From NCBI GenBank assembly GCA_016931035.1, contig JAFGFN010000093.1, positions 1 to 32,657 of the forward strand: a DNA stretch of 32,657 bases, in the 5' to 3' direction. The DNA is from Candidatus Sumerlaeota bacterium. Its GTDB lineage: Bacteria; Sumerlaeota; Sumerlaeia; UBA8349. A program made the translations under genes and the position numbers. Within the stretch, counting starts at the first letter, position 1. Each line of letters opens with the position of its first letter. Of the stretch, positions 7,353 to 14,613 are shown one piece after another. The notes under the pieces were generated by a model that was given only the letters and a program-made list of their open reading frames with translations, made no database searches and had not been told where the DNA came from.

Positions 7353-8963
7353 TTACTCGATGCCCGAGTAGTCTCTCGGATCGAAGGCGTTGCGGACGCC
7401 TTCGCCCACAAAGACGCAGAGGAGCATGACGAGGAAGAGGGCGAGGCCGGGGTAGAGGATGAGCCACCAGGCCCAGCGCAGTTCCTGCGCCTGATTGAGG
7501 AGCTCGCCCCAACTCGCCGTCGGCGGCGGCATCCCGAACCCGAGATAGTCGAGCGCCGCGAGCGACCCGATCGCCCCGACCAGCGAGAACGGGAAGAGCG
7601 TGATCAGAGGGACCAGCGCGTTGGGAAAGATGTGTTTGAAGAGAATCTTCCACGTCGGTACGCCCAGGCACCGCGCCGCCTCGACGAATTGCTGTCTGCG
7701 CAGACGCAGAAACTCGCCGCGCATGTAGTACGAGATGCCGATCCAGTGGAAGATGCCGTAGCAGACGATCAACAGCGCAAAGCCTCGTCCGAAAACCGAT
7801 CCCATAAGGATGATGATATAGAGGAAGGGGAGCGCGCTCCAGATCTCGATCAGGCGCTGACCCGTGATGTCGATCCAACCGCCGAAGTATCCCTGTACGG
7901 CGCCGATAACGACCCCGAGAATCATCGCCGAAACCACCAACACGAGGCCGAAACTCATCGAGATGCGGAATCCGTAGAGAATCCGAGCCAGTACGTCGCG
8001 GCCCGCTTCGTCGATTCCAAGCGGATGCCCGCCGGTCGGCGGGTAGGGCCAACGGACCTCGGGTCGCGAGAAAGTCGCCTCGTAGCGTTCGTTTCCGAGG
8101 ACGATCGTTCGTCGTTCAACCGGAACGGAGAAGCGCTCCTCGACCAGAGCGAGAACAGACTGCCTTTCCTCGGGTTCCGCGTTTTGCCAACCGTCGAATT
8201 CCCCTCCGACGATTTTCAATTCGGGCGAGAATGTGAGCGCCCGCGACGGGCGCTCGTCTCCGGGAACCTCGCGCAGGGTGATTCGCACCGTCCGAGGGGC
8301 GCTCGAACGGGGCGTGTAGGGCGAAAGCGAAGCGAGAACCCGCGCCGCTCCCGCCCCGGCGTTCTCCGCCTGCAATTCGGTTTCGAAACGGGGCGATTCC
8401 CCGTTGGCGAGACGCCGGTCGATCGCGCGCTTCATCGCGTCGCCCACGCGAAACGCATCGGAAAGCACGCACCCGTCGGCTTCGCCCTCGGGAACGCCGA
8501 AGAACCAGTCCGCCTCCAAGGAACGAACGACTCGATAGTCCGAATCGATGTTCACGTTTCCCGCGCGGAGCGATGGGGTCAGAGTTACGGTGACTTCGTT
8601 CGGCACCTCGATCGACGCGGGATCGAGAATCTCGTACGGGCCGTAGGGACACGGCGGGAAGATCATCGCGTTGTCGGGGTCGCGGCGAAACGCCTCGCTC
8701 GCGGCGACGGCCTTGTAGTCGGGCCGCGTGTTGCGTCCGCTGCCCGTGAACGTGTCGTCGGGATAGAAGGCGACCACGGGGAAGTAGGATCGTCCCTCGA
8801 ATCGGACATAGAGCGGGTTGTCGTTTGCGATGAGTTCCGAACCGAGACTGATCGCATAGGCGATCAGGAGAATGGAAAACGACCACCAGGCGCGGCGGAT
8901 TTGACGGAATCGCCTCAGGCGCCGCAGGGTGATCGGGTCCATGTATCGGGTGATCCACTTCAT
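7353..8963 (-). CDS. yejE: YejE-type ABC importer permease with large insertion
   Basis: This is an inner-membrane permease of the peptide/nickel (Opp/Dpp/Yej) class. Residues 29-45 form the first membrane helix. The segment NDNPLYVRFEGRSYFPV (47-63) resembles the short periplasmic piece of YejE. The core permease begins with the HPLGIDEAGRDVLARILYG motif (313-331) and carries the remaining helices and a coupling loop (VEAARCLGVPTWKILFKHIFPN). The product has 536 residues against about 340 for the usual YejE. The excess is a periplasmic insertion at residues 117-303. The start ATG at 8963 lies 13 bases after the yejB stop, indicating co-transcription. No ATPase gene follows: the next gene is a GH28 enzyme. 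Confidence 0.88.
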   Translation of the reverse strand: MKWITRYMDPITLRRLRRFRQIRRAWWSFSILLIAYAISLGSELIANDNPLYVRFEGRSYFPVVAFYPDDTFTGSGRNTRPDYKAVAASEAFRRDPDNAMIFPPCPYGPYEILDPASIEVPNEVTVTLTPSLRAGNVNIDSDYRVVRSLEADWFFGVPEGEADGCVLSDAFRVGDAMKRAIDRRLANGESPRFETELQAENAGAGAARVLASLSPYTPRSSAPRTVRITLREVPGDERPSRALTFSPELKIVGGEFDGWQNAEPEERQSVLALVEERFSVPVERRTIVLGNERYEATFSRPEVRWPYPPTGGHPLGIDEAGRDVLARILYGFRISMSFGLVLVVSAMILGVVIGAVQGYFGGWIDITGQRLIEIWSALPFLYIIILMGSVFGRGFALLIVCYGIFHWIGISYYMRGEFLRLRRQQFVEAARCLGVPTWKILFKHIFPNALVPLITLFPFSLVGAIGSLAALDYLGFGMPPPTASWGELLNQAQELRWAWWLILYPGLALFLVMLLCVFVGEGVRNAFDPRDYSGIE

Positions 8964-8976
8964 GAGTTGCCCGCAG

Positions 8977-10017
8977 TCATTTAGAGAAGTCGATTCGCGG
9001 ATCGATCACGACGTAACAGAAATCCGAGAGAATCTGGCCGAGCATTCCGAGAATCGAGGTCAGCGACAGAATGCCCATGAAGACGACGTAATCGCGCCCG
9101 ACGATCGCTTCGAGGCTGAGTCGCCCCATCCCCGGGATCTCGAAGACCTGTTCGATTAACACCGATCCGGCGAACATCACCGTCAGGATGCCCCCGAAAC
9201 CGGTCGCGATCGGGACGAGCGAATTGCGGAACGCGTGTCCCCATATCGCTCTCGGGATCGAGCAGCCCTTGGCGCGCGCCGTGCGAACGTAGTCTTTCGA
9301 GATCTCTTCGAGCAGCGCGTTCTTCATCAGGAGCGTCAACACGGCGAAATTCCCGATCGTGTAGCAAAGGACGGGCAGGCACATGTGCAGGAAGACATCC
9401 TGGGCTTTGCCCCAGAACGGGAGACCGTCGAAGTTGTCGGAGACGAAACCGGCGTGCGGAAAAACGTCGGGTAATCCGGGCACCGTGCCGCACAGAAGCA
9501 TCTTGAGGATCATCCCGAAGGCGAACGCCGGAATCGAATAGCCGATGAAGACGATGACGCTCGAACCGAGATCGAACGTCGTGTTGTTGCGCAAGGCCTT
9601 GGCGATGCCTAGCGGGATGCAGATCAGATAACTCAGGAGGAACCCCGTGATCCCGAAAATGAGGGAAACAGGAAAGCGTCTCTCGATCAGGTCCCAAGCC
9701 GTGCGGTTCGGAAACGCGTACGAGGCGCCCGTCATTCCCAGGCGATCGGTCACGAGCCATTTCCAGTAACGAACGTGGAGCGGCTTGTCGAAACCGAAAT
9801 GCTCTTGAAGAGCCCGGAGTTGTTCGGGTGGAATGGCGCCTCGCGCCGTCGCGCCCCGTCCCGATTCGCCGCCGGATGCGCCCCGCATTCGCACGATGGC
9901 CTGTTCGACCGGTCCGCCCGGGACGAACTGCGTGATGGAGAAGACCGCGAACGTGATGCCGATGAAGGTCGGAACGATCAGAAGAAAGCGCTTGATGAAG
10001 TATTCGAGACGGGCCAT
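8977..10017 (-). CDS. yejB: YejB-type ABC importer permease
   Basis: This is the partner permease of the peptide/nickel class. The 346-residue protein begins MARLEYFIKRFLLIVPTFIG, a typical first helix for YejB/OppB. It has a short soluble region (residues 46-100) containing HFGFDKPLHVRYWKWL, then five further helices. The cytoplasmic coupling loop DYVRTARAKGCSIPRAIWG and the C-terminal IPGMGRLSLEAI segment are family landmarks. I chose ATG 10017 because it begins exactly where family members begin; no strong ribosome binding site precedes it. The gene is separated from yejA by 143 bases of degenerate short repeats, unusually long for this operon. YejE follows after 13 bases. Confidence 0.92.
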   Translation of the reverse strand: MARLEYFIKRFLLIVPTFIGITFAVFSITQFVPGGPVEQAIVRMRGASGGESGRGATARGAIPPEQLRALQEHFGFDKPLHVRYWKWLVTDRLGMTGASYAFPNRTAWDLIERRFPVSLIFGITGFLLSYLICIPLGIAKALRNNTTFDLGSSVIVFIGYSIPAFAFGMILKMLLCGTVPGLPDVFPHAGFVSDNFDGLPFWGKAQDVFLHMCLPVLCYTIGNFAVLTLLMKNALLEEISKDYVRTARAKGCSIPRAIWGHAFRNSLVPIATGFGGILTVMFAGSVLIEQVFEIPGMGRLSLEAIVGRDYVVFMGILSLTSILGMLGQILSDFCYVVIDPRIDFSK

Positions 10018-10160
10018 GGCATGAAGGATCGCGAGAAGGGATGAATGTGAGAAGATGTGAATGTGAGGATGTGAGAACGGGAGCACCTAACGACCCGGGG
10101 ACGTTCAGGTTCTCAGGCCTTCATGCTTTCTCGCTTTCGCACGTTCTCACGTTCGTACCC
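10018..10160. repeat. Degenerate short-period repeats between yejA and yejB
   Basis: The gap contains two tracts. Bases 10025-10082 on the plus strand are purine-rich with repeated TGTGA and GATGTGA units about 6-10 bases apart. Bases 10104-10156 are pyrimidine-rich with repeated TTCTCA, CTTTC and ACGTTC units, roughly heptadic. Neither tract encodes a supportable protein. Confidence 0.6.
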
Positions 10161-11924
10161 CTATTCCTTGAACTTCTCGTCGAACTGAATGTCGTATTCC
10201 CTGGCGGGCAGCGCCCGGCCCGATGCCATGGCGTCCTGGAGATCGGCGTCGCCGTCGGGATCGTACCACCAATACCAGTATGCCGCGCGTTCGTCCCCGT
10301 ATTTCGACAGAACGGTCGGCGGCGTGCCGAACTTGTTCCAGTAGAGCAGACGCGTATAGTCGGCGTACCAGCTCAGGACGTAGGGGTGGTCGTCGTAGAC
10401 GATCCGCTCGATCTCGCGCAGAATCCCGTTGCGTTCCTGCAAGTCGAAGATCGCCCTCTGCTTGTCGGTCAACTCGTCCACACGCGCGTTCTTGAACCCC
10501 GGGTAGTTAGTCCCCGAGGGGCGCTCGGCCTCCTTGGACGACCACATCGGCTCGGGGTCTTTGCGCACGGCGCTGCCCCAGGCGCAGGAAGTTATCTGGA
10601 AGTTGAACGCGTCCATATCCTTGACCCACGAGGCCCAGTCCTTCTGGTCGACGATCATCTCGATCCCGACGTCCTTCAGATCCTCGGCATAGACCGCGTT
10701 GAATTTCGAGAAAGACGGATCGCGCTCGAGCATCCGGAAAACGAAGGGCTGGCCGTCCTTTTCGAGAATGCCCGTCTGGGGATTCGCCGTCCACCCGGCT
10801 TCGGCCAGGAGTTTCCGGGCGGCTTCCTTGTCGAACGGCAGGGGCTCGCGAGGACAGGGATGATCGGCGTCGTAGAGGTCTTCGTAGTACGCCTTATGCA
10901 TCTTGTACTGGCTGTACATGATGGTCTCGTTCATCTTGTAACGGTTGAACAACAGGGCCATCGCTTTGCGCACTCGCACGTCGTCGAAAGGGGGCTTGCG
11001 CATGTTCATGGGATACCCCTGAAGGCGCGTCGGTTCGTGGGTCGTGACCTTCTGTTTCACGATCCAATTCTTGTCGAATGGCTCGCCGGCCGTCTCCTGA
11101 ACCCAGATGCGCGACGTGTAGACGGGGTAGTAGTCGATCTCGCCTTTTTTGAACGCCTCGTAGGCGTTCTGGCGCTCGGCAAAGAACTTGAACTTCAGGC
11201 GCTGGAAGTTGCCGGTGCCCCGGTTGCTCGGCGCGTCGCGGTTCCAGTAATCCTCGCGCCGTTCCATGACGACGTACGTTCCCTCTTTGATCTCGCCGAT
11301 GCGGTACGGACCCGACACGACGGGGAAGTCGAGGTTGACCAGGTTGAAGTCCTGGTTTCCGTATGCGTGCTTGGGCATAACGACTAGGCCGCCGATTTCG
11401 CCCAGATTGCGCCAGTGCACTTCGCGATTGGTGAACCGGACGGTCCGCTCATCGAGAATCACGGGCGGCTCGAAGGTCTCGAGACCGACCTTGAAGGGAC
11501 CGGTCAGGTTCTTCGGATCGAGAACGGTCTCGAACGTCCATTTGACGTCTTCGGCCGTAACCGGTCTACCATCGCTCCATGTCGCTTTCGGGTCGATCCA
11601 GAACGTGAAGGTCTTCTTGTCCTCGGAGATGGACCAGCGGTTTGCCAACGCCGGGACATAATCCATCGTCATCGGGTCCGTTGCGAGAAGACTCTCGAAC
11701 ATGGACCCGAAGACGTCGGCATTCGACATGCTCTGGTCGAGGTAGTAGTTGAGGCTGTTGGGGAATTGTCCGGCGAAAACGACCATCTCGCCGCCGACTT
11801 GGGCGTTGGGGCTGGCCAGCGGGTTGGGCTTGTCCTTCCATCCCTCCTTCGGGAAGAACTCCTCGCCTGGGGCCAGGGTCGCGATCAGGACAATAGATGC
11901 AAGCACACAAAGCGTTCTCGTCAC
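10161..11924 (-). CDS. yejA: Family 5 extracellular solute-binding protein (YejA-like)
   Basis: This is the periplasmic binding protein for the adjacent YejB/YejE permeases. GTG 11924 is chosen because AGGGGG lies just upstream and the protein then starts with a clear signal peptide (MTRTLCVLASIVLIATLAPG). The 587-residue product carries SBP_bac_5 landmarks: ESLLATDPMTMDYVPALANRW, the TFWIDPKATWSDGRPVTAEDV region (split over about residues 110-135), and a later DVRVRKAMALLFNR segment. There is no lipobox, so it is a soluble periplasmic protein. Known YejA proteins bind peptides and related compounds. Family 5 proteins can also bind oligosaccharides in some bacteria, so a pectic-fragment ligand is possible here from gene context alone. 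Confidence 0.92.
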   Translation of the reverse strand: MTRTLCVLASIVLIATLAPGEEFFPKEGWKDKPNPLASPNAQVGGEMVVFAGQFPNSLNYYLDQSMSNADVFGSMFESLLATDPMTMDYVPALANRWSISEDKKTFTFWIDPKATWSDGRPVTAEDVKWTFETVLDPKNLTGPFKVGLETFEPPVILDERTVRFTNREVHWRNLGEIGGLVVMPKHAYGNQDFNLVNLDFPVVSGPYRIGEIKEGTYVVMERREDYWNRDAPSNRGTGNFQRLKFKFFAERQNAYEAFKKGEIDYYPVYTSRIWVQETAGEPFDKNWIVKQKVTTHEPTRLQGYPMNMRKPPFDDVRVRKAMALLFNRYKMNETIMYSQYKMHKAYYEDLYDADHPCPREPLPFDKEAARKLLAEAGWTANPQTGILEKDGQPFVFRMLERDPSFSKFNAVYAEDLKDVGIEMIVDQKDWASWVKDMDAFNFQITSCAWGSAVRKDPEPMWSSKEAERPSGTNYPGFKNARVDELTDKQRAIFDLQERNGILREIERIVYDDHPYVLSWYADYTRLLYWNKFGTPPTVLSKYGDERAAYWYWWYDPDGDADLQDAMASGRALPAREYDIQFDEKFKE

Positions 11925-11981
11925 AGTCCGATTTCCCCCTCTCGGGTCTCTGGTTGGGCGGATTCCGCCACACGCCACGTC

Positions 11982-12011
11982 ATCTTAGCAGAAGCCGCCG
12001 GAACGAGACAA
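11982..12011 (-). promoter_or_regulatory. Possible yejA promoter
   Basis: On the minus strand TTGTCT (12011-12006) and TAAGAT (11987-11982) are 18 bases apart. Transcription would start near 11975, about 50 bases before the GTG at 11924. A 5-3-5 dyad (11957-11969) would fall in the leader and might be an operator or hairpin. Confidence 0.4.
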
Positions 12012-12034
12012 TCCGGTTTTCCGAATCGAGCCGT

Positions 12035-12149
12035 GTGATCCGCAGGAGAATTTCAAAGTCGTGATCCGAGGACGAAACAAGATTCACAGGCAGGCTTCAG
12101 CCTGCCTCGCTACCGAGATGCGACTTTGAAATCCCCTTGCCGTGATCCG
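12035..12149. repeat. Compact element: palindrome within inverted and direct repeats
   Basis: A perfect 9-2-9 palindrome (12088-12107, AGGCAGGCT / TC / AGCCTGCCT) sits inside a wider 12-bp inverted repeat, ATTTCAAAGTCG at 12050-12061 and its complement at 12121-12132. GTGATCCG occurs three times in direct orientation, at 12035, 12061 and 12142, flanking these parts. No coding capacity is visible. Confidence 0.7.
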
Positions 12150-12264
12150 CCGTCTTCCCCATTCACCCCCCACCGCCGAACCCCCTCGTCCGCCCTCTCT
12201 CGTTTCCCCTTTCTCATGTTCACACGTTTAGACGTTCTTGCGCTATTGTATGGTCCGTTTTCGC

Positions 12265-12294
12265 TTGACTCACGCACATCGCGCGCCATATAAT
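12265..12294 (+). promoter_or_regulatory. Near-consensus promoter of the GbsR/ArsA operon
   Basis: TTGACT at 12265-12270 and a perfect TATAAT at 12289-12294 are 18 bases apart. The predicted start point, near 12301, lies inside the palindromic operator that begins at 12299. This is the strongest promoter visible in the window. Confidence 0.8.
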
Positions 12295-12298
12295 CAGA

Positions 12299-12331
12299 AC
12301 GTTCAGTACGAACTGAACGTACTATACGTTC
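12299..12331. promoter_or_regulatory. Overlapping palindromic operator, three half-sites
   Basis: ACGTTCAGT (12299-12307) and ACTGAACGT (12312-12320) form a perfect inverted repeat with a 4-base spacer. The second arm is shared with another perfect dyad, GAACGTA (12315-12321) and TACGTTC (12325-12331), with a 3-base spacer. The result is three alternating ACGTTC/GAACGT half-sites between the -10 box and the ribosome binding site. The position implies repression, most simply autoregulation by the GbsR/MarR-type protein encoded 17 bases downstream. Confidence 0.75.
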
Positions 12332-12347
12332 AAGGAGGGTGGCTGTC

Positions 12348-12869
12348 ATGAAAAAGACCATCGAAGATATTCGCAACGAGTTCATCGACATGTCCGGCGA
12401 GTACGCCGAACAGTACGGGTTTCCCCGCACCGCCGGTTTGATCGACGGATTGCTCTTCATGTCTCGCGAGCCGTTGTCGCTCGACGACATGGCCGAGCGG
12501 CTCGAGGTCTCGAAAGCCTCGGCCTCGACCAACATCCGCCTCTTCGAGCGTTGGAAAACGGTCCGAAGAGTCTTTCATCGGGGGGACCGGAAGAACTATT
12601 ATCAGATCCGGGGCAACGTCTGGGAACTCTGGACCGAAATCCTCACCACGATCGTGAAGGACGAGTTGGACCGGTTCACGGAGCGCTTGGCCGTCTGGAA
12701 GAGCGATTTGGCCGAAGCCGAGGCCGACGATCCCGAGGAGAAGGCGTTTCTCACCGCGAGACTGGCCGAGCTGGAGGAGTACCTCGACGCGGGGCGTCAT
12801 CTTCTGGATGTTCTGATGCGCCAAGGGCGGGTGACTCCGGCCGCGATCAAGAAGATCCAGATTTCCTAG
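12348..12869 (+). CDS. GbsR/MarR-type winged-helix regulator
   Basis: This 173-residue DNA-binding protein resembles the GbsR branch of MarR-like regulators. An N-terminal helix region (MSGEYAEQYGFPRTAGLIDG) precedes a winged helix-turn-helix: LSLDDMAERLEVSKASAST is the recognition unit, and the wing VRRVFHRGDRKNYYQI follows. A long helical, acidic C-terminal half (residues 90-165) would mediate dimerisation. ATG 12348 is preceded by GGAGG at 12334-12338, so the GTG at 12339 is rejected. The gene has a near-consensus promoter and a palindromic operator overlapping the start of transcription, which fits autorepression. It is followed after 58 bases by the ArsA-type ATPase and probably controls it. 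GbsR in bacilli responds to choline, but no choline or betaine gene is here, so the signal is unknown. Confidence 0.85.
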   Translation: MKKTIEDIRNEFIDMSGEYAEQYGFPRTAGLIDGLLFMSREPLSLDDMAERLEVSKASASTNIRLFERWKTVRRVFHRGDRKNYYQIRGNVWELWTEILTTIVKDELDRFTERLAVWKSDLAEAEADDPEEKAFLTARLAELEEYLDAGRHLLDVLMRQGRVTPAAIKKIQIS

Positions 12870-12927
12870 AAGACCCTGGATCGCCGGTTCGCGTATTATC
12901 CAACGATCTCGACGAGGAGACGGGTTC

Positions 12928-14124
12928 ATGCGAGTGATTCTCTATACAGGCAAGGGAGGGGTGGGGAAATCGAGCATCGCCTCGGCGACGGCGGTCCGAA
13001 CGGCCGAGCTGGGGCGGCGCACGCTGCTCGTGAGTTCCGACCTGGCGCACAACCTCTCGGACATCTTCGACGCGCGAATCGGCGGAGAAGCCACGACGAT
13101 TGCGGACAATCTGACCGTTCTGGAAGTGGACACGCTCCGGGAGATCCGGGAGAACTGGTCCGCCGCGCACGAGTATTTCACCGACCTCCTCGCGTACTTG
13201 GGGGTCGAGAACGCCGTCGCGGAAGAGGTCGCTCTCTATCCCGGGATCGACGACGCGTTCCTTCTCTCGCGCATCCTGCGCGAGATCGAAAGCGACCGCT
13301 ACGACGTCGTGATCGTCGATTGTTCGCCGACGGCGGGGACGTTGCGGCATCTCACGTTTTCGGATTCGGCATGCACGAAAATGAACCGGCTGATCGAGAT
13401 CGAGCGCAAGATTCTCAAGCTGGTCCGTCCCTTCGCCAAGAAGATCAAGGGGGTGCGCGAGATCGTTCCCAATGACGAAGTGTACGGCGTCTTCGAGGAG
13501 CTGATCGGCAAGGTCGGGCGGCTAGGCGAGATTCTCAAGGACCCGGAGATCAGCTCCATTCGCCTCGTGCTGAACCCCGACCGCATCGCGATCGCCGAAA
13601 CGCGCCGCGCCTTCACCTACTTCGGCCTGTTCGGATTTCCGGTCGACGCCATCGTGGTGAACAAGGTGATGCCCGAGGCGCTCGCCGACGGGTTCCTGCA
13701 CGACTGGTACGAGCTCCAGCGCGGCTTTCTGGAAACGATCGACCAGTCGTTTCTCGACGTGGCGAAGCTGCGCGTGCCGTTGCTCGACGGCGAACCGGTC
13801 GGCCTGCGCCCGCTGTCCGAGATGGCGCGGGGCATCTACGGGGAGCGGTCGCCCGACGAGGTACTCTCTCCCCCGAAGCCGGTTTCCCTGACTCGCGTAG
13901 GCGACGAGGATCGGCTCGTCTTTTCCTTGCCGAACGTCGACAAAGCGGATCTCGACATCGGCCGTAAGGATTCCGAGTTGATCCTGACCGTGGGGAACCA
14001 CACCCGAGTGTATTCTCTGCCCGACACGTTGGCGAGTCGCGAGATCGGCGAGGCGCGCTTCGCCGACGGCTTCCTCACCCTCGTTTTTCCGTGTCAAACA
14101 GCGGGCGGCCAAGGCGCGCGATGA
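12928..14124 (+). CDS. ArsA/Get3-type ATPase with HSP20-like C-terminal domain
   Basis: This is a cytoplasmic P-loop ATPase of the ArsA/Get3 class. The deviant Walker A GKGGVGKSS lies at residues 8-16, the DLAHNLSDIF motif follows at about 38-47, and the switch motif DCSPTAGTLRHL matches the family's D-x-x-P-T-x-x-x-L-R. It has a single ATPase unit rather than the tandem one of plasmid ArsA. Residues from about 325 (RVGDEDRLVFSLPNVDKADL) to 390 form a beta-rich segment like the ArsA-associated HSP20-like domain. No arsenite-binding cysteine cluster or arsB is visible, so arsenic resistance is not supported. A chaperone or targeting role is more plausible but unproven. ATG 12928 follows a GAGGAGA ribosome binding site and the gene is in an operon with the upstream regulator. 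Confidence 0.88.
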   Translation: MRVILYTGKGGVGKSSIASATAVRTAELGRRTLLVSSDLAHNLSDIFDARIGGEATTIADNLTVLEVDTLREIRENWSAAHEYFTDLLAYLGVENAVAEEVALYPGIDDAFLLSRILREIESDRYDVVIVDCSPTAGTLRHLTFSDSACTKMNRLIEIERKILKLVRPFAKKIKGVREIVPNDEVYGVFEELIGKVGRLGEILKDPEISSIRLVLNPDRIAIAETRRAFTYFGLFGFPVDAIVVNKVMPEALADGFLHDWYELQRGFLETIDQSFLDVAKLRVPLLDGEPVGLRPLSEMARGIYGERSPDEVLSPPKPVSLTRVGDEDRLVFSLPNVDKADLDIGRKDSELILTVGNHTRVYSLPDTLASREIGEARFADGFLTLVFPCQTAGGQGAR

Positions 14125-14613
14125 AGCGAAAGAAGAATTGAGCCGGGGATTCTCGCCGATTGAGAACGGTTGAGCGAACTCGCGGAGAAGAACCGAAAAG
14201 GAAGAACTCAGTGCAGTCTCACATGATCCTGCGGCTCACCCAATGGAGATGAAGACGCGAGATCTCCGAAGTCGGTCGGGTTGTCGCGCTTCCTGCGAAC
14301 AGCAGCAGGAACCGCGCCAACCCTTCATTCTCTTGCCCTGCTTACCCCGCGCTAAAGCACGGGGCAAAGGAGGAGCCTGCTGAAGCAGGCTAAGTGGGAG
14401 ATTCGCGTCCAAGCGATCCCTGTCCGTACCCATGGAGCCATCGTGCCCATGACGAGGCTTACTCAGCGCGGAGGACGCGGAGACACGGAGAAATCGCAGA
14501 GAGTGTTTCTCGCCAATCGAAGGAGTTGCTTTGTCGCGTTTCTGTCTCTGCTTTCTCCGCGGTCACTGCGTTGAACCTTCATGCGTCTTTCGGCAGTCCC
14601 TCGACATCGACGG
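14125..14613. other. Convergent intergenic region after the ArsA-type gene and hydF
   Basis: No gene is supported in these 489 bases. They hold two palindromes of the 9-2-9 type (14345-14364 and 14374-14391). At 14459-14510 there is a degenerate purine-rich tract with GCGGAG, ACGCGGA, CACGGAG and GCAGAGA units, followed at 14535-14575 by a pyrimidine-rich tract with CTCTGC and CTCCGC units in the opposite sense. Confidence 0.65.
14345..14391. repeat. Pair of adjacent 9-2-9-type palindromes
   Basis: The first (14345-14364) reads CCCCGCGCT / AA / AGCACGGGG with one mismatch. The second (14374-14391) reads AGCCTGCT / GA / AGCAGGCT and is perfect with 8-base arms. Both centre on GCT-NN-AGC, as do the copies elsewhere in the window. 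Confidence 0.8.

Larger units (their letters stand above)
11925..12347. other. Divergent intergenic region between yejA and the GbsR-type gene
   Basis: This 423-base gap holds the putative yejA promoter (11982-12011) and a GGCGG/ATT/CCGCC dyad at 11957-11969 in the yejA leader. It also holds a possible compact repeat element at 12035-12149, a pyrimidine-rich heptad-like tract at about 12197-12243, and the promoter and operator of the gene at 12348. Confidence 0.7.

Noticed and set aside
7236..8984. Long open frame (582 codons) on the plus strand
   Set aside because: It is the antisense of yejE and its translation is a charged, low-complexity sequence without family features.
12928..14124. 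Arsenic resistance operon
   Set aside because: The ATPase is a single-unit type with an HSP20-like tail, and no arsB, arsD or arsC is near.
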